Source: Candidatus Eiseniibacteriota bacterium | GTDB lineage: Bacteria > Eisenbacteria > RBG-16-71-46 > CAIMUX01 | Assembly: GCA_903844735.1 (NCBI GenBank) | Contig: CAIMUX010000127.1 | Coordinates: forward strand, 24,861-88,860 | DNA: 64,000 bases | Direction: 5' to 3' | Shown here: one piece after another, positions 49,162 through 59,759 of the stretch | How the letters are laid out: each line of letters starts with the position of its first letter | Position numbering within the stretch: the first letter of the stretch is position 1 | Notes under the pieces: generated by a model | What the model was told of the DNA's origin: nothing | Database searches by the model: none | The model's input: only the letters and a program-made list of their open reading frames with translations | Program-made: the position numbers and the translations under genes

Positions 49162-51270
49162 TCAGAACCTGCACGTGCAGGCGGCGGACGCTCCGGGCTT
49201 GAGGGCCGCGCGCGCCTTGCCGTCCAGCTCGTACAGCAGCTCCTCGTGACCACCTCCGCCGCCCAGGTTCATGCCCGATACGCGGATCTCGGTCGACGAG
49301 ATCGGGCTCCAGGCCAGACTCGCATCGAGCACTGTGTAAGAGGCGATGCTTACGAAGGGAATGGCCGCAACGTAGCGTCCGACCAGATCCGCCTTCCAGG
49401 TCCTGGCCAGATCGATCGACGCACGCGCCGTCGCGATGTGTTGCGGAGCGTGAAAGTCGATGAACGCCGTTCGCTGCTCCAGCGAGCCGAGTTCCGTTTC
49501 CTTCAGGTCCTGGTAGGTGTACGAGGTCTGCCATTGCAGCCATGATCGGGCGTACCATTTGAAACTGACTTCCGCGCCCCGACTTCTGCCGATACCGGTA
49601 TTCTGCAACCGCAGCGGCTGCAAAACGAAGCCTATCCCGATGACCGGATCTCCGCTGGAAACTTCGCGAAGGCTGCGGTACTCCATGTCGAAGGCCGCGA
49701 CATCGAACGAGACGGCGCCCGTGGGCTGGATCCGGTAACCGGCTTCCCACGCCGTGAGCTTCTCGCTGCGCATTCCCGTGCTGCCTTCGATCACGACCTT
49801 GACCGGAATGGGGAGCTGTGGGTTCGTGGCGAACGGCGGGATCGTGGCCAGCCACAGCGAGGCGTGCTGCTCGGCCAGTCCGGGCGTGCGGACCGCCCGC
49901 GACACCGACGCCCAGAGCGCCTGGCCGGCGCCCGGGTGCCAAAGGAGTCGCAGGCTGGGCTGCAGTTCCGGAACCTTCCCGCTCTCCGCCTCCAGCTTGG
50001 TGCCGGCGGTGACTTGGAACCGATCCGGAACCACGCCGAGTTCCCCTTGGATGAAGGCGCTCCCGATGTCTACCTGGAACGTCTCCCGTCCGTCCTGCAT
50101 CACGATGTAGGCGGAACCGCGGAAGGTGAGGTCGGTTCGCCGATACCCCATCCCCCAGGTCACGTTCAGTTGCGATAGCGGCGCGAAGCGATGCTCGGTG
50201 TCAAGCTCGATCGTGGTACGCTCGTCGTAGTACGCGTTGTCACCGTTGATCTCGTGGTCGACATGGGCCTGCAGGTTCATCTCCGCGGAAGGTGAGAACT
50301 GCTGCCGGCACCGGGCCACCAGGTACTCCCCGGAAAGCGTGCCGTTCTTCGCCTCGTGGGTGATGTACGGCTCGGTCAGGGTGGGCAGCTCGTAGCGGAG
50401 CCCCTGGTCTCCGCGGTGCATCGCGCCCATGAAGGAGACGGTCCGAGCCGCGCCCTGGCCCCAGTCGAGCCGGAACCCGCCCTGGCCGAGGTCCCAGGAG
50501 TCCTCGAGGCTCACGTGATCGAGGGTCTCCAGGTGGCCCCGCTGGAATCCCTTCCCCCAGAGTCGGTAATGCGCCCGCCCGCCAAGGCTGTTGCCGTACC
50601 GGAGTACGCCGAGCCCTGGTTCGCGGGTGCCCGTGCCCGCCTTGACGTACCACCCCTGGGTGTCAACGGCGGGACGCGTGATGATGTTGATGACCCCGTT
50701 GACGGCATTCGCGCCCCAGAGCGTGGCTCCCGGACCGCGGATCACCTCGATCCGCTCAATGTCCTCGAACGGCAGGTCCAGGGTCTCCCAGTAGACGCCG
50801 GAGAAGATCGGCGTGTAGACGCTGCGTCCATCGACGAGAACAAGCATGTTCCGCGAGAAGCGAGAGGCCGGCCCACGAGCGCTGACCGCGTAGAGGCTCG
50901 ATGTCAGTTGCCCGACCTGCATCCCGGGGACGAGACGGAGGAGATCCGGGATCGTGGAGTACCCGGACCTCATGATGTCTTCGCGCGTGATTACGAAGAT
51001 CGCGGCCGGTGCATCGAGGAGCTGCTCGGGACGCTTGGACACCGAGGTCACCTCGAGCTGGAGGAGCTGGCCGAGCGAGAGGTCGCCGATGGCGGTACCC
51101 GGAGTCTCCTCGGCCGCCGACGGGGTGGTCGCGATCCACGACAGCAGGATCAGGAGAGCGAGGCTCCAGCCGGGCCGTGCCCGTTCGGGGCGCCGGGATC
51201 GCCCGCAGAGCGCCGCCGTCCACTGCCTCGACCGGCCCGGCGCCCACTCCCGCGAACCGGAACTCAGCAC
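49162..51270 (-). CDS. TonB-dependent outer-membrane receptor (paralogue 1)
   Basis: 702 residues from GTG 51270 (GGGAGG upstream). Long signal region ending TTPSAAE. A conserved N-terminal box, LSLGQLLQLEVTSVSKRPEQ, precedes the plug domain (APAAIFVITREDIMRSGYST, RGPGATLWGANAVNGVINI), then a ~22-strand barrel ending in an aromatic residue (ACTCRF). The ending Cys-Thr-Cys-Arg-Phe is odd; receptors normally end in a hydrophobic strand without Cys. Substrate unknown (no siderophore or cobalamin marker genes). Paralogous to the receptor at 52600; the two are divergent around a lipoprotein gene. Confidence 0.92.
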   Translation of the reverse strand: MLSSGSREWAPGRSRQWTAALCGRSRRPERARPGWSLALLILLSWIATTPSAAEETPGTAIGDLSLGQLLQLEVTSVSKRPEQLLDAPAAIFVITREDIMRSGYSTIPDLLRLVPGMQVGQLTSSLYAVSARGPASRFSRNMLVLVDGRSVYTPIFSGVYWETLDLPFEDIERIEVIRGPGATLWGANAVNGVINIITRPAVDTQGWYVKAGTGTREPGLGVLRYGNSLGGRAHYRLWGKGFQRGHLETLDHVSLEDSWDLGQGGFRLDWGQGAARTVSFMGAMHRGDQGLRYELPTLTEPYITHEAKNGTLSGEYLVARCRQQFSPSAEMNLQAHVDHEINGDNAYYDERTTIELDTEHRFAPLSQLNVTWGMGYRRTDLTFRGSAYIVMQDGRETFQVDIGSAFIQGELGVVPDRFQVTAGTKLEAESGKVPELQPSLRLLWHPGAGQALWASVSRAVRTPGLAEQHASLWLATIPPFATNPQLPIPVKVVIEGSTGMRSEKLTAWEAGYRIQPTGAVSFDVAAFDMEYRSLREVSSGDPVIGIGFVLQPLRLQNTGIGRSRGAEVSFKWYARSWLQWQTSYTYQDLKETELGSLEQRTAFIDFHAPQHIATARASIDLARTWKADLVGRYVAAIPFVSIASYTVLDASLAWSPISSTEIRVSGMNLGGGGGHEELLYELDGKARAALKPGASAACTCRF

Positions 51271-51803
51271 GACAGAACCCTCCCCGTGATCGGACCATCC
51301 GGGACACCGATCGGCATCGTGATCAGTCTGTCACCCCATGCGCTGGTTCACGCAGCTCGATGGATGGTCCTTCGGCGGCCCCTTGGAGGATCTTGAGGAA
51401 ATGGGCGTGCGGAACGCCGCCGTCCGCGGAGGCTTACGCTCCTGTTCCCCTCCAAGCGGGCCTACAAGAAGAGATTTCGTTCCAAGCGCGCAGGTGGCTT
51501 TCGGAACAAGAAGGCGATTCGCAGCGTCCTCCTTGCACCTGGGTGGCGTTCGAACCGCTGGTGATCGGGTTGCCGGTGCGAGTGATATACGGGAGGCCGA
51601 GGTTCCCTCTCCTCGCCCGATGGTCGCATTCGGCTCGAGAAGCCGACCCGCCGTGTCGAAGGATAAGAAACCAGGGTCCCAGTGGGGTCTAACGTTCGGG
51701 ATCTGAAACTCCCGCGGCGATCATCTTGCCCGGGAGCAGGTGTCGCATCGGCGGCCCGAGACGGTTGTTCCGTGCCGGCGGGCCACAAGGGGGAAAACGC
51801 GCC
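51271..51803. other. Divergent region between the two receptor/lipoprotein transcription units
   Basis: 533 bp. A 122-codon frame (51338-51706) starts MRWFTQLDGWSF but has no ribosome site and no recognisable family, and its composition is Arg/Pro/Ser-rich like shadow frames, so I do not call it. I looked for a cobalamin riboswitch (B12 box) because of the TonB receptor and did not find one. Confidence 0.45.
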
Positions 51804-52526
51804 ATGAAGTTCGATCAGAAGACTCACCGGGGATTGGTCACCGGATTGCTCGCGATCTGCCTCGGTCTGGTGCTCGCCGCGGGATGCGGCAATGACTCTT
51901 CGACTAAGCCGAATCCGGAAGTGAAGGCCATGGGCGGGATCTTGATCGCCCGTGGCATGCCGTCCGGAATGCCCTATCAGGCCGGTGTCGTCGTTTCGGT
52001 GGATGGTCAGGTCGTCAGCAACGCCGAGGTTCGGATCAACGGAGCGGCGCTGGCCTACATGGTAAATCCGGCCAAACCGGAAGAGACCGGCTACGTCGGG
52101 CAGGTCCCGGCCTCCCGGGGTGACGTGCTCGAGCTTTCGGTCACGGCGGCGGGCCAGACGGTCACTCTGCACGCGACCGTGCCGGGAATCGTGGAAATCC
52201 ATCCCTTGGCCGGCGGTTTGGTCTACGCCGATAACCAGGACATTCCGATCTCCTGGGTTCCGGCGGCGGGCGCGGTGTTTGGCATGGTCACCTGCGCGGG
52301 CGCGGGTTCCACCACGCCCGGCATGTGGATGGTGGCGTCCGGCGCGACCGAGTACACGATTCCGGCGTCTGCCACAACGGTTCCGGGCAGCCGCATATCC
52401 GTGCTTGGCCTGAGCGGTTCAGGCGATCTTCCCACGTCGATGGATCTGCGCCAGTGGGCCGGAAAGAACGGCTTCTGGTTGACCAGCCAGGACTACGTCG
52501 ACGTCGACGTCGTGATCACGGGCTGA
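51804..52526 (+). CDS. Lipoprotein of unknown function in the receptor cluster
   Basis: 240 residues from ATG 51804 (AAGGGGGAAAA upstream). Lipobox LVLAAGCGN gives an acylated Cys near residue 28, followed by a Ser/Thr/Lys/Pro linker. The mature part looks like two immunoglobulin-like beta domains (ISWVPAAGAVFGMVTCAGAG in the second) with a carboxypeptidase-regulatory-like first half (VVSVDGQVVSNAEVRINGAA). It begins the plus-strand unit with the TonB receptor, YfiR and hybrid kinase. It may be a surface partner of the receptor, as YfiB is an outer-membrane lipoprotein partner of YfiR in Pseudomonas, although it has no OmpA-like domain. Confidence 0.7.
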   Translation: MKFDQKTHRGLVTGLLAICLGLVLAAGCGNDSSTKPNPEVKAMGGILIARGMPSGMPYQAGVVVSVDGQVVSNAEVRINGAALAYMVNPAKPEETGYVGQVPASRGDVLELSVTAAGQTVTLHATVPGIVEIHPLAGGLVYADNQDIPISWVPAAGAVFGMVTCAGAGSTTPGMWMVASGATEYTIPASATTVPGSRISVLGLSGSGDLPTSMDLRQWAGKNGFWLTSQDYVDVDVVITG

Positions 52527-52599
52527 GTTCCGCCGCGTTCAGCAGGGGGAAGGCAATGTCGCCCCGGGGAGGACGGTCGCACCGATCGGAGATAGAGTC

Positions 52600-54723
52600 A
52601 TGATCGAAATCAGTTGGCCCGGCCAGCGGCACCACCGGGCCCGGCCGATCTGGGTCTGGCTCCTGATTTTCGGACTGCTCGGCCTCGCCTCGCCGGGCGC
52701 CGCCGCGGAGGCCGGGGAAGCAAAGCCGGACCTCGGAAGCATGTCCCTGAGCGAACTCATGCAGCTCGAAGTGACCTCCGTTTCCCGGCAGCCCGAGGAG
52801 CTCCTCGACGCTCCAGCGGCGATCTCCGTGCTCACACGTGAGGAAATCCGCCGCTCGGGGTGCACCACGCTGCCGGACCTCCTCCGGCTCGTGCCGGGAG
52901 TGCAGGTCGGGCAAACCAGCTCCAGCATCTGGTCGGTCAGCGTGCGCGGTTTCGCCGGCCGCTTCTCCGCCAAGCTGCTCGTGCTGATCGATGGGCGCAG
53001 CGTCTACACCCCTTTGTTCTCGGGCGTTTACTGGGAGGTGCAGGACCTCCCGCTGGACGAGATCGAGCGCATCGAGGTGATCCGCGGTCCCGGGGCAACC
53101 CTATGGGGTGCGAATGCCGTCAACGGCGTTATCAACGTCATCACCCGCCGGGCGGTCGACTCCCAGGGTGGCTTCGTGCAGGCCGGCACCGGCAACGCGG
53201 ACCGTGCCCTCGCCAGCGCGCGCTACGGAGCCGCGCTCGGACCGGACACCCACGTCCGCGCCTGGGCTAGGTATGCCGGGTACAACCCTACACAAAGCGC
53301 CGGCGGACAGGATCTCGCCGACCGCTGGGATTTCGGCCGGGCCGGCTTCCGCGCCGATTGGGATCGCGCGCCCCATCGACAGGTCTCGGTCGAGGGTGCC
53401 TATCATCGCGGGAAACAAGGAACGCGATGGGAGCTCGCCTCGCTGACCAGGGACCTCGCGTCTCCGACCGAACCGTACCTGGCCGTGCAGGAAACCAAGA
53501 CCGCGCTCAGCGGAGGCCATCTGTTGACGAAGTGGCAACAGCGCATTTCCGGATCCTCGGAGATGTCGCTGCAGCTCTACTTCGACCGGGACAACCGGGA
53601 GGATTCGGTCTACGGTGAACACCGCTCGACGTATGACCTGGACCTCCAGCACCGGTTCGATCTTCACCCCCGCCTGGGCGTCATCTGGGGAGGCGGCTAT
53701 CGCCGCGCCGAGATGCGGTTCGTGAGCTCCGATCACTTCTCGATGCTTGATGGCAGGAGTCTGGATTCACGGGATCTCCGCAGCGGCTTCGTCCAGGCCG
53801 ACATCGAGGCCATCCCTCGCCGGCTGCAGATCACCGGCGGCGTCAAGCTGGAACATCAGGACCAGCTCGATCTGGAGGTCCAGCCCAGCACGCGGTTCCT
53901 CTGGCGGATCGGCCCAGGGCAGGCGATTTGGGGAGCGCTATCACGGGCGGTGCGGACTCCGAGCATCGCGGAGCAGCGCGCTGCCATTTGGATCGCGACC
54001 GTTCCGCCATACAGTCCTCCGATGAACCCAAACCCCATCCCGGTGGCTGTGATGATGGAGGGGAGTGGAAAGCTCGCCAGCGAGGTCATGGTCGCCTGGG
54101 AGGCGGGGTATCGCAGCCGACCGACGGACGCTCTCCTGCTCGACGCCACGGTCTTCCTCATGAAGCACGACCGGATCCGCGGATTCGTGATCGGCGCACC
54201 ATCCGCGGTGAGCCCCCCGCCGCCTGACTCGGCGTACATGTCGCTTCCGGTTACCCTCACGAATCTCCTGGCTGGCGAAGTGCGAGGAGTCGAGTTGGCT
54301 TCCGACTGGTACGCACGGCGGTGGCTGCGCCTGCGGGCTGCGTATTCGTACCTGAACATGCGGAAGACCGGGGAGGCCGGCGCGTCGCAGGACGACGCGG
54401 TGCAAGGGGACTTTGCCAATAGAACTGAGGCGTGGAGCGCTTCTCCCTCCCACCAGGCATGGCTGTGGGCCTCCCTGACTCTGGGCAGAGCCTGGGACTT
54501 GGACCTCACCGGGCGCTATGTCTCAGCCATCCCGGCCCAGAAGGTCCACGCCTACACCGTCCTCGACGCGCGGCTGGCCTGGAGGCCGTCCCTACCCCTA
54601 GAGATCAGCGTCGCAGGCCGCAATCTGGGTCCGGCGTCCCACGAGGAGTTCTTCCCCGAGTTCTCCCCCACGACCGCCGCGATCAAACCGGCGCTCTTCG
54701 CGGCCGTGACCCTGAGCTGGTAG
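52600..54723 (+). CDS. TonB-dependent outer-membrane receptor (paralogue 2)
   Basis: 707 residues from ATG 52600. Signal peptide through about residue 36 (WVWLLIFGLLGLASPGAAAE). The N-terminal box MSLSELMQLEVTSVSRQPEE precedes the plug (APAAISVLTREEIRRSG, GPGATLWGANAVNGVIN), then a beta-barrel to the last strand AAIKPALFAAVTLSW ending in Trp. It is paralogous along its length to the receptor at 49162-51270, including LVDGRSVYTP/LIDGRSVYTP and GVYWE. The next gene encodes a YfiR-family protein 9 bp later, a gene order recurring in many Gram-negative genomes (receptor, YfiR, sensor), so this receptor may have a signalling role. Confidence 0.92.
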   Translation: MIEISWPGQRHHRARPIWVWLLIFGLLGLASPGAAAEAGEAKPDLGSMSLSELMQLEVTSVSRQPEELLDAPAAISVLTREEIRRSGCTTLPDLLRLVPGVQVGQTSSSIWSVSVRGFAGRFSAKLLVLIDGRSVYTPLFSGVYWEVQDLPLDEIERIEVIRGPGATLWGANAVNGVINVITRRAVDSQGGFVQAGTGNADRALASARYGAALGPDTHVRAWARYAGYNPTQSAGGQDLADRWDFGRAGFRADWDRAPHRQVSVEGAYHRGKQGTRWELASLTRDLASPTEPYLAVQETKTALSGGHLLTKWQQRISGSSEMSLQLYFDRDNREDSVYGEHRSTYDLDLQHRFDLHPRLGVIWGGGYRRAEMRFVSSDHFSMLDGRSLDSRDLRSGFVQADIEAIPRRLQITGGVKLEHQDQLDLEVQPSTRFLWRIGPGQAIWGALSRAVRTPSIAEQRAAIWIATVPPYSPPMNPNPIPVAVMMEGSGKLASEVMVAWEAGYRSRPTDALLLDATVFLMKHDRIRGFVIGAPSAVSPPPPDSAYMSLPVTLTNLLAGEVRGVELASDWYARRWLRLRAAYSYLNMRKTGEAGASQDDAVQGDFANRTEAWSASPSHQAWLWASLTLGRAWDLDLTGRYVSAIPAQKVHAYTVLDARLAWRPSLPLEISVAGRNLGPASHEEFFPEFSPTTAAIKPALFAAVTLSW

Positions 54724-54732
54724 GTCGGGGGC

Positions 54733-55269
54733 GTGACGATGTTTCGACGGAGGATAGCCTGGGCGCTCTGCCTTCTCCTACTCGGAGCGAGGCCGGTCGC
54801 CTCGCAGGTGCCGACGGAGGACCGGGTCAAGGCCGCCTTCATCTACAACTTCGCCCAGTTTGTCGCCTGGCCTGCCGGAGATAGCCTCGCGAAGGGGCCG
54901 ATCATCGTGGGCATCTTCGGGAGCGGAGCCATGCGGCCGGCAATCGAGGAGATCCTCCGGGGCAAGGAACAGAAGGGGCGGCGCTTCGAGGTGCGGGTTT
55001 TCGATCGACCCGAGGAGGTCCGCGACTGCCGGATTCTCTTTCTCGATCTGCCCGACCCACGGCGGGCGAAGGCCCTAGAGCTGCTCCCGCGCCCCGGGCT
55101 TCTCACGATCGGTGACGGAGAGGCGTTCGCGCGCCAAGGAGGTGTGATCGCGCTGGTCAAGGACGGGAATCGCATGAAGTTCGACCTCAACCTGACCTCA
55201 GCGGAGCGGGCGGGTCTGCGGGTGGATCCCACCCTCCTCGGTCTCGCGCGCAAGGCCGGTCGCTGGTAG
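54733..55269 (+). CDS. YfiR-family (DUF4154) periplasmic protein
   Basis: 178 residues from GTG 54733 (ATG 54739 is also possible). Signal peptide [20 protein letters not shown]. The mature protein matches YfiR/DUF4154: [20 protein letters not shown] near the start, [44 protein letters not shown] and [20 protein letters not shown] near the end. In Pseudomonas, YfiR binds the periplasmic domain of YfiN and represses its diguanylate cyclase. Here the next gene, 14 bp downstream, is a kinase with the same kind of periplasmic domain as YfiN, which is the likely target. Confidence 0.92.
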   Translation: MTMFRRRIAWALCLLLLGARPVASQVPTEDRVKAAFIYNFAQFVAWPAGDSLAKGPIIVGIFGSGAMRPAIEEILRGKEQKGRRFEVRVFDRPEEVRDCRILFLDLPDPRRAKALELLPRPGLLTIGDGEAFARQGGVIALVKDGNRMKFDLNLTSAERAGLRVDPTLLGLARKAGRW

Positions 55270-55283
55270 GGAGCACATCGACG

Positions 55284-57800
55284 ATGCGATTTTCTCTCTC
55301 CCACAGCATTCGAGTCAAACTGACCCTGGTCACCATGATGACCACGGTCACGTCGCTGATCTGCGCGGCCGCCGCCTTTCTCCTGTACGAACGGGCCGCG
55401 TTGTACCGGGAACTGCGCCTATCGCTCGCCACGCAGGCACAGATGATCGGCGACAACAGCGCGGCTTCGGTCGCCTTCGACGCACCGTCTTCGGCCACAG
55501 AGGTGCTGGCCGCGCTGGATGCCGATCCGCGGGTGCTGGCCGCCTGCATCTACGGGGCGGACGGGGAGGTCTTCGCAACCTACCAACGGCCCGACCTGCG
55601 TGCGCCATTGCAACCTCCACGCCCCGAGGCGCCGGGGAGCCGCATCGCCGAGCACCAGTTCCACCTCTTTCGCGTCATCGAGAGACAGGGCAACCGCATC
55701 GGCACGCTGTACCTGCGCGCCGACCTCGCTGCTCTCGACGAAAGCCTGCGGCGGGGATTCGGGATCGTGACTGTCATCATCGCCGTGGCCGTCGTGATCG
55801 CCGTCCTCCTGTCCGGCCGCCTACAGAGGATCATTTCCGGGCCGGTCCTGCAGCTTACGGAGACGGCCGAGCGCGTGGCCCGGGAGAACGACTACTCCAT
55901 CCGGGCCACCCAGGTGAGCCGAGACGAGATCGGCCGGTTGATCGAGCACTTCAACGACATGCTGTCGGCCGTCCAACGGCGCGACCTAGAACTGGAGCAG
56001 CATCGGGATCACCTCGAGGCGGAGGTGGCCGAGCGGACCCGCGAGCTGACGCAAACCAACGAAAACCTGGTGAGCCAGAAGGAGCGAGCGGAAGCCGCGG
56101 TGCAGGCAAGGGGTCAGTTTCTGGCCAGCATGAGCCACGAGATCCGCACCCCGATGAACGGAATCATCGGCATGACCGAGCTGACTCTGGAGACGACCCA
56201 ACTTACCACTGAGCAGCAGGAATACCTGGGCCTGGTCAAAAGCTCAGCCGACTCGCTGCTGGGGATCATCAACGACATCCTCGACTTTTCCAAGATCGAG
56301 GCCGGCCGGGTGGAGCTGGAATCGATTCCCTTCGACCCCTGGGAGTGCGCCCAGGAGGCCGCGCGAACGCTGGCGCTGCGGGCGCGCGAGAAGGGCCTCG
56401 AGTTGGTCTGCCACGTCCACCCGGCTGTCCCCCGCCTGGCGAAGGGAGATCCCGGCCGGCTGCGCCAGGTGCTGGTCAACCTTCTCGGCAACGCCGTCAA
56501 GTTCACCGACAAAGGAGATGTCGTACTCGAGGTCCGGGCGGGCGATCCCACGGACACCGGCATGCCTGTGGGGTTCATGGTGCGGGACACCGGCATCGGG
56601 ATCTCGCGTGACAAGCTGCTGGGCATCTTCGAGCCGTTCACGCAGGCCGACAGCTCCACGACCCGTAGGTACGGCGGCACCGGACTCGGCCTCGGGATCT
56701 CCCGGCAGCTCGTTTTACTCATGGGCGACGAGATCCGGGTCGAGAGCGAAGTCGGCCAGGGCAGCTCCTTTGGCTTTGATATCGTGCTGCAGGCGGCGGC
56801 AACCTCCGCGGGCGCCACCATTCCGGGCCCCGCGGCCCGGCCCCCGGGGAAGGGAACGATGACCTGGCTGGAGGGGCTCGCCGTCGTGATCGCAGACGAC
56901 TCGCCGGGCATCGGCCGGGCGCTGGAGGAGTCACTCGCCTGGCACGGGGCGATTCCGACCAGGGTCGAGGACATGGCCGGGTTGACGCGTGCCCTCGAAG
57001 AATCCTCGACAAACGGGGTCGGCCGTCTCCTCGTTCTCCTGGACGCCGAGTTGACCGGCAGGAATCTTCCGGAGCTGCTGGAGGAAATCGAGCGGCTCTC
57101 CGGCGGTACCGCGAAGGTGGTTCTGCTCATCCCGGTCGGCCGTCCGTCCCCCGAAATCCAGGCGGTGATCGCGGACGGGGCCGCAGCCTATTCGAGCAAG
57201 CCGGTGCGCCTGGGCGAACTCCTGGAAGCAATCCGTGTGACCGTGGTTGGTGTCGCCACTGCGGCGGTGCCGGAAGGTCGCGGTCGACCGACGAGCGAGT
57301 CCTGGCCGAGCGCGACAACGCTGGGGCGCTCCCTGCGGGTTCTGCTGGCCGAGGACAACAGCGTGAACCAGATGCTGGTGATCCGCCTGCTGGAGAAGCA
57401 AGGACACACCGTCGTCGTGGCCGCGGACGGACGAACGGCCGTGGCGGAGGCCTCGCGCCGGCGCTTCGACCTGATTCTCATGGACCTGCACATGCCCGAG
57501 ATGGGAGGCATGGAGGCGACCGCCGCGATTCGCGCCGCCGAGAAGGCGACCGGCGAGCGCATCCCCATCGTAGCCCTGACCGCCGACGCGATCGTGGGGG
57601 TCCGGGAGGAATGCCTCGCGGCGGGGATGGACGACTATCTGGAGAAGCCGGTTCGGCCACGCGACTTGCTCATGTGCATCGAGCGGAATTGTGCCGGGAG
57701 TGGGGCGCAGCCGCCATTGCGCGGCGCACCGGACCCCGGGCGGGCCGAATCGGGGCGGGCGGAAGACACCTCCGACGGGCCGAAAGCCGCTGCGGCGTAG
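55284..57800 (+). CDS. Hybrid sensor histidine kinase with YfiN-type (CHASE8) sensor
   Basis: 838 residues from ATG 55284. TM1 about 13-35, periplasmic CHASE8-type domain ([40 protein letters not shown]), TM2 about 155-177, HAMP, coiled coil, HisKA with His285 ([20 protein letters not shown]), HATPase_c ([31 protein letters not shown]). A degenerate receiver-like region (about 530-660) precedes a true receiver ([20 protein letters not shown], phospho-acceptor Asp734, Lys in [12 protein letters not shown]). No HPt domain, so a separate phosphotransfer protein or the CheY-like system may complete the relay. Preceded by YfiR and a TonB receptor. Confidence 0.93.
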   Translation: MRFSLSHSIRVKLTLVTMMTTVTSLICAAAAFLLYERAALYRELRLSLATQAQMIGDNSAASVAFDAPSSATEVLAALDADPRVLAACIYGADGEVFATYQRPDLRAPLQPPRPEAPGSRIAEHQFHLFRVIERQGNRIGTLYLRADLAALDESLRRGFGIVTVIIAVAVVIAVLLSGRLQRIISGPVLQLTETAERVARENDYSIRATQVSRDEIGRLIEHFNDMLSAVQRRDLELEQHRDHLEAEVAERTRELTQTNENLVSQKERAEAAVQARGQFLASMSHEIRTPMNGIIGMTELTLETTQLTTEQQEYLGLVKSSADSLLGIINDILDFSKIEAGRVELESIPFDPWECAQEAARTLALRAREKGLELVCHVHPAVPRLAKGDPGRLRQVLVNLLGNAVKFTDKGDVVLEVRAGDPTDTGMPVGFMVRDTGIGISRDKLLGIFEPFTQADSSTTRRYGGTGLGLGISRQLVLLMGDEIRVESEVGQGSSFGFDIVLQAAATSAGATIPGPAARPPGKGTMTWLEGLAVVIADDSPGIGRALEESLAWHGAIPTRVEDMAGLTRALEESSTNGVGRLLVLLDAELTGRNLPELLEEIERLSGGTAKVVLLIPVGRPSPEIQAVIADGAAAYSSKPVRLGELLEAIRVTVVGVATAAVPEGRGRPTSESWPSATTLGRSLRVLLAEDNSVNQMLVIRLLEKQGHTVVVAADGRTAVAEASRRRFDLILMDLHMPEMGGMEATAAIRAAEKATGERIPIVALTADAIVGVREECLAAGMDDYLEKPVRPRDLLMCIERNCAGSGAQPPLRGAPDPGRAESGRAEDTSDGPKAAAA

Positions 57801-58085
57801 GTGAGTCGAGAATCCCTCTTCCGGAATCTCAGGAGAGACCGGCGTCACCCTCACCCACTTTTTTGGAAGTCGCGGGGCGAAGGAGCGGCTGAGTGGAAGG
57901 GCGAGTGATCCGCCCAAACCCGACCAAATTCGGCCAAGCGAAGGCGGTGGTCCTTCCCCAGAATCCGAAAAGTCCACGCTCCGCCGGCTGAGCGGCTCTC
58001 AGGGTGACCGCTTCACCGGGGAACAGAGCTCGGGGCGTAACGTGGATCTGGCGCGGAAAAGAACAATTGTGCCCGGTTGGGGATA

Positions 58086-59759
58086 TCACTCGACGCTCCC
58101 CTGCTGAAACCAACGGAGCCGGCGTGCGTCGCGATAGATCCAAAGCCAGGTCCCCGGGAGGTGGGCGTTTTCCAGGACAGGGCCGGTGTCGGCGCGTGCC
58201 CGCCGTGCCCCCTGCGGGGGATTCCCACCTGCCGGCGCACGCACGACCCGCACATACCAGTAGTGCCGGACGACCTCGCGCCTCCACCAGCCGCCCGAGA
58301 CGACGAATGGCCCGGCCGCCTCGGCAATGAGACCGGCACCGCGCAGGATCATGCCGGCGGGATGGTAGCCGGGGGCGTGCGGAAAAGCGGGATCGGGAGC
58401 CGTTCCGTGCGCCACGCACAGCACGATCGGCTCCGGCCGCAGCAGGATCCGGCGCACGACAGGTGCGGTGCGCACCTTCCGCGGTTGCGCCCGCGCCAGT
58501 CGACCGATCGGCTCCAGCACAACCCTCGCCTCCGGAAGGTGGGCCTCGACCAGTCGCGCCGCGCAGACCGTTTCGTCGCCGAACTCCGCGCGCACGCGCG
58601 CCAGGGCCCGGTTGGCCGCCTCGAGATCCCGGCGATGCTGCTCCGCGAAGATCGCCATCTGCTCCGGCCGGGTCCCGACGAACTCCGCCTCGAGCCGTAC
58701 ATCCACCGCACCCGAGGGAAACACGATCGACTCCAAGCGCAGCCGCAGAAGGTCGAGCAACAGGCCGATATCTCGCGTCGGTGTGGCCGGACGCAGTGTC
58801 TCGATCCGGCGCTGCGGGCCGCCCGGCGTCCCCTCGAAGGGGGCCATGCCCTTGAAGGGGGCCGTGCCCCCGTTGGGGGGACCGGGGCGGTCAAAGGTGA
58901 TTTCGACCGCCAGGCCGCACAGCGCGCGATCCCGCTCGCCCAGCCTTTGTAGTAGGGCCGCGAGGTCTCCCTCGATGGCGTGGAGAAGCCGTGCGGCGTC
59001 GGTCTCTGGATGATCGAGGACTATGTTCCGCTCGTGCGGCTCTTCCGGAATCTCAGGAGAGAGTGGCGCCCACGCCTCGCCCCGCGCCCTGCGGTGCAAC
59101 GCGAATGCAGCCTCCCCGAAGCGACGACGGATTCCCGACGGGGGAAGATCGAGAAAGCCACCCAGCGTGAAGATGCCGAGCCGGGCCAGTGTGTCGCGGA
59201 CGTCGGCGGCACAGGTGATCCGGTCGATCGGGATGCGGCGAACGGCTGCCCGCTCCTCTTCCGGGTCGCCGAAGACAGCGGTCTCCACACCGGAGCGCGC
59301 CGCCGCGTAACACCCGAAACGCGAGAAGCCCACGGCGATGCGCCCGTCGTAACCCGCCTGCCGCAGGTCGCTACGGATCAGCTCAGCCCAACGGGGAAAC
59401 TCCGGGTGCAGGAGCCCCAGCCCAGCCGCACCCAGCCAGAAGGTCCCCGGCTCGTCACGGGCACATTCCACCTCGGGAGAGAAAAAGCGCAGCCGCTTCG
59501 TGAGCGCTTCGATCTGCGTGTTGATCTCTGTCGCCGGGATCACCCCCGCGCGTAGGTCCCGGGCAAGCGACAGCGCTCCCGCATAACGCATCCCCGGAAG
59601 GACGCGCCCTGCTCGCGCCCGCTCGTTCACCCACAGCAGCAAGCCTTGCGGGCGGTCCTCGTCCACGACAGCGGCCGCCAGATCTCGCCACTCGGGATGT
59701 CGCTTGAGCAAGATCTGCAGCGGAAACGCGGGAAGGTCAACACAGGCCATCCGGACCAC
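58086..59759 (-). CDS. imuB: ImuB-like Y-family DNA polymerase homologue
   Basis: 557 residues from GTG 59759 (AGGAGGT 6 bp upstream, inside the imuA gene; 23-bp overlap). It starts RMACVDLPAFPLQILLKRHP and follows the Y-family polymerase plan (palm/fingers, helix-hairpin-helix LARLGIFTLGGFLDLPPSGI RRRFG, little-finger region), but the acidic palm residues of active DinB are not evident, as expected of ImuB, the scaffold of the ImuA-ImuB-DnaE2 mutagenic translesion complex. A 25-residue Gly/Pro insert near residue 300 (GTAPFKGMAPFEGT) is coded by two copies of an 18-bp repeat at about 58830-58875. The dnaE2 gene is not in this window. Confidence 0.88.
   Translation of the reverse strand: MVRMACVDLPAFPLQILLKRHPEWRDLAAAVVDEDRPQGLLLWVNERARAGRVLPGMRYAGALSLARDLRAGVIPATEINTQIEALTKRLRFFSPEVECARDEPGTFWLGAAGLGLLHPEFPRWAELIRSDLRQAGYDGRIAVGFSRFGCYAAARSGVETAVFGDPEEERAAVRRIPIDRITCAADVRDTLARLGIFTLGGFLDLPPSGIRRRFGEAAFALHRRARGEAWAPLSPEIPEEPHERNIVLDHPETDAARLLHAIEGDLAALLQRLGERDRALCGLAVEITFDRPGPPNGGTAPFKGMAPFEGTPGGPQRRIETLRPATPTRDIGLLLDLLRLRLESIVFPSGAVDVRLEAEFVGTRPEQMAIFAEQHRRDLEAANRALARVRAEFGDETVCAARLVEAHLPEARVVLEPIGRLARAQPRKVRTAPVVRRILLRPEPIVLCVAHGTAPDPAFPHAPGYHPAGMILRGAGLIAEAAGPFVVSGGWWRREVVRHYWYVRVVRAPAGGNPPQGARRARADTGPVLENAHLPGTWLWIYRDARRLRWFQQGSVE

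Noticed and set aside
51338..51706. 122-codon plus-strand gene
   Set aside because: No ribosome site, low-complexity composition, no recognisable domain; probably a GC-rich open frame by chance.
51271..51803. Cobalamin riboswitch upstream of the TonB receptor
   Set aside because: No B12-box (GCCACTG) on either strand and no supporting hairpins.
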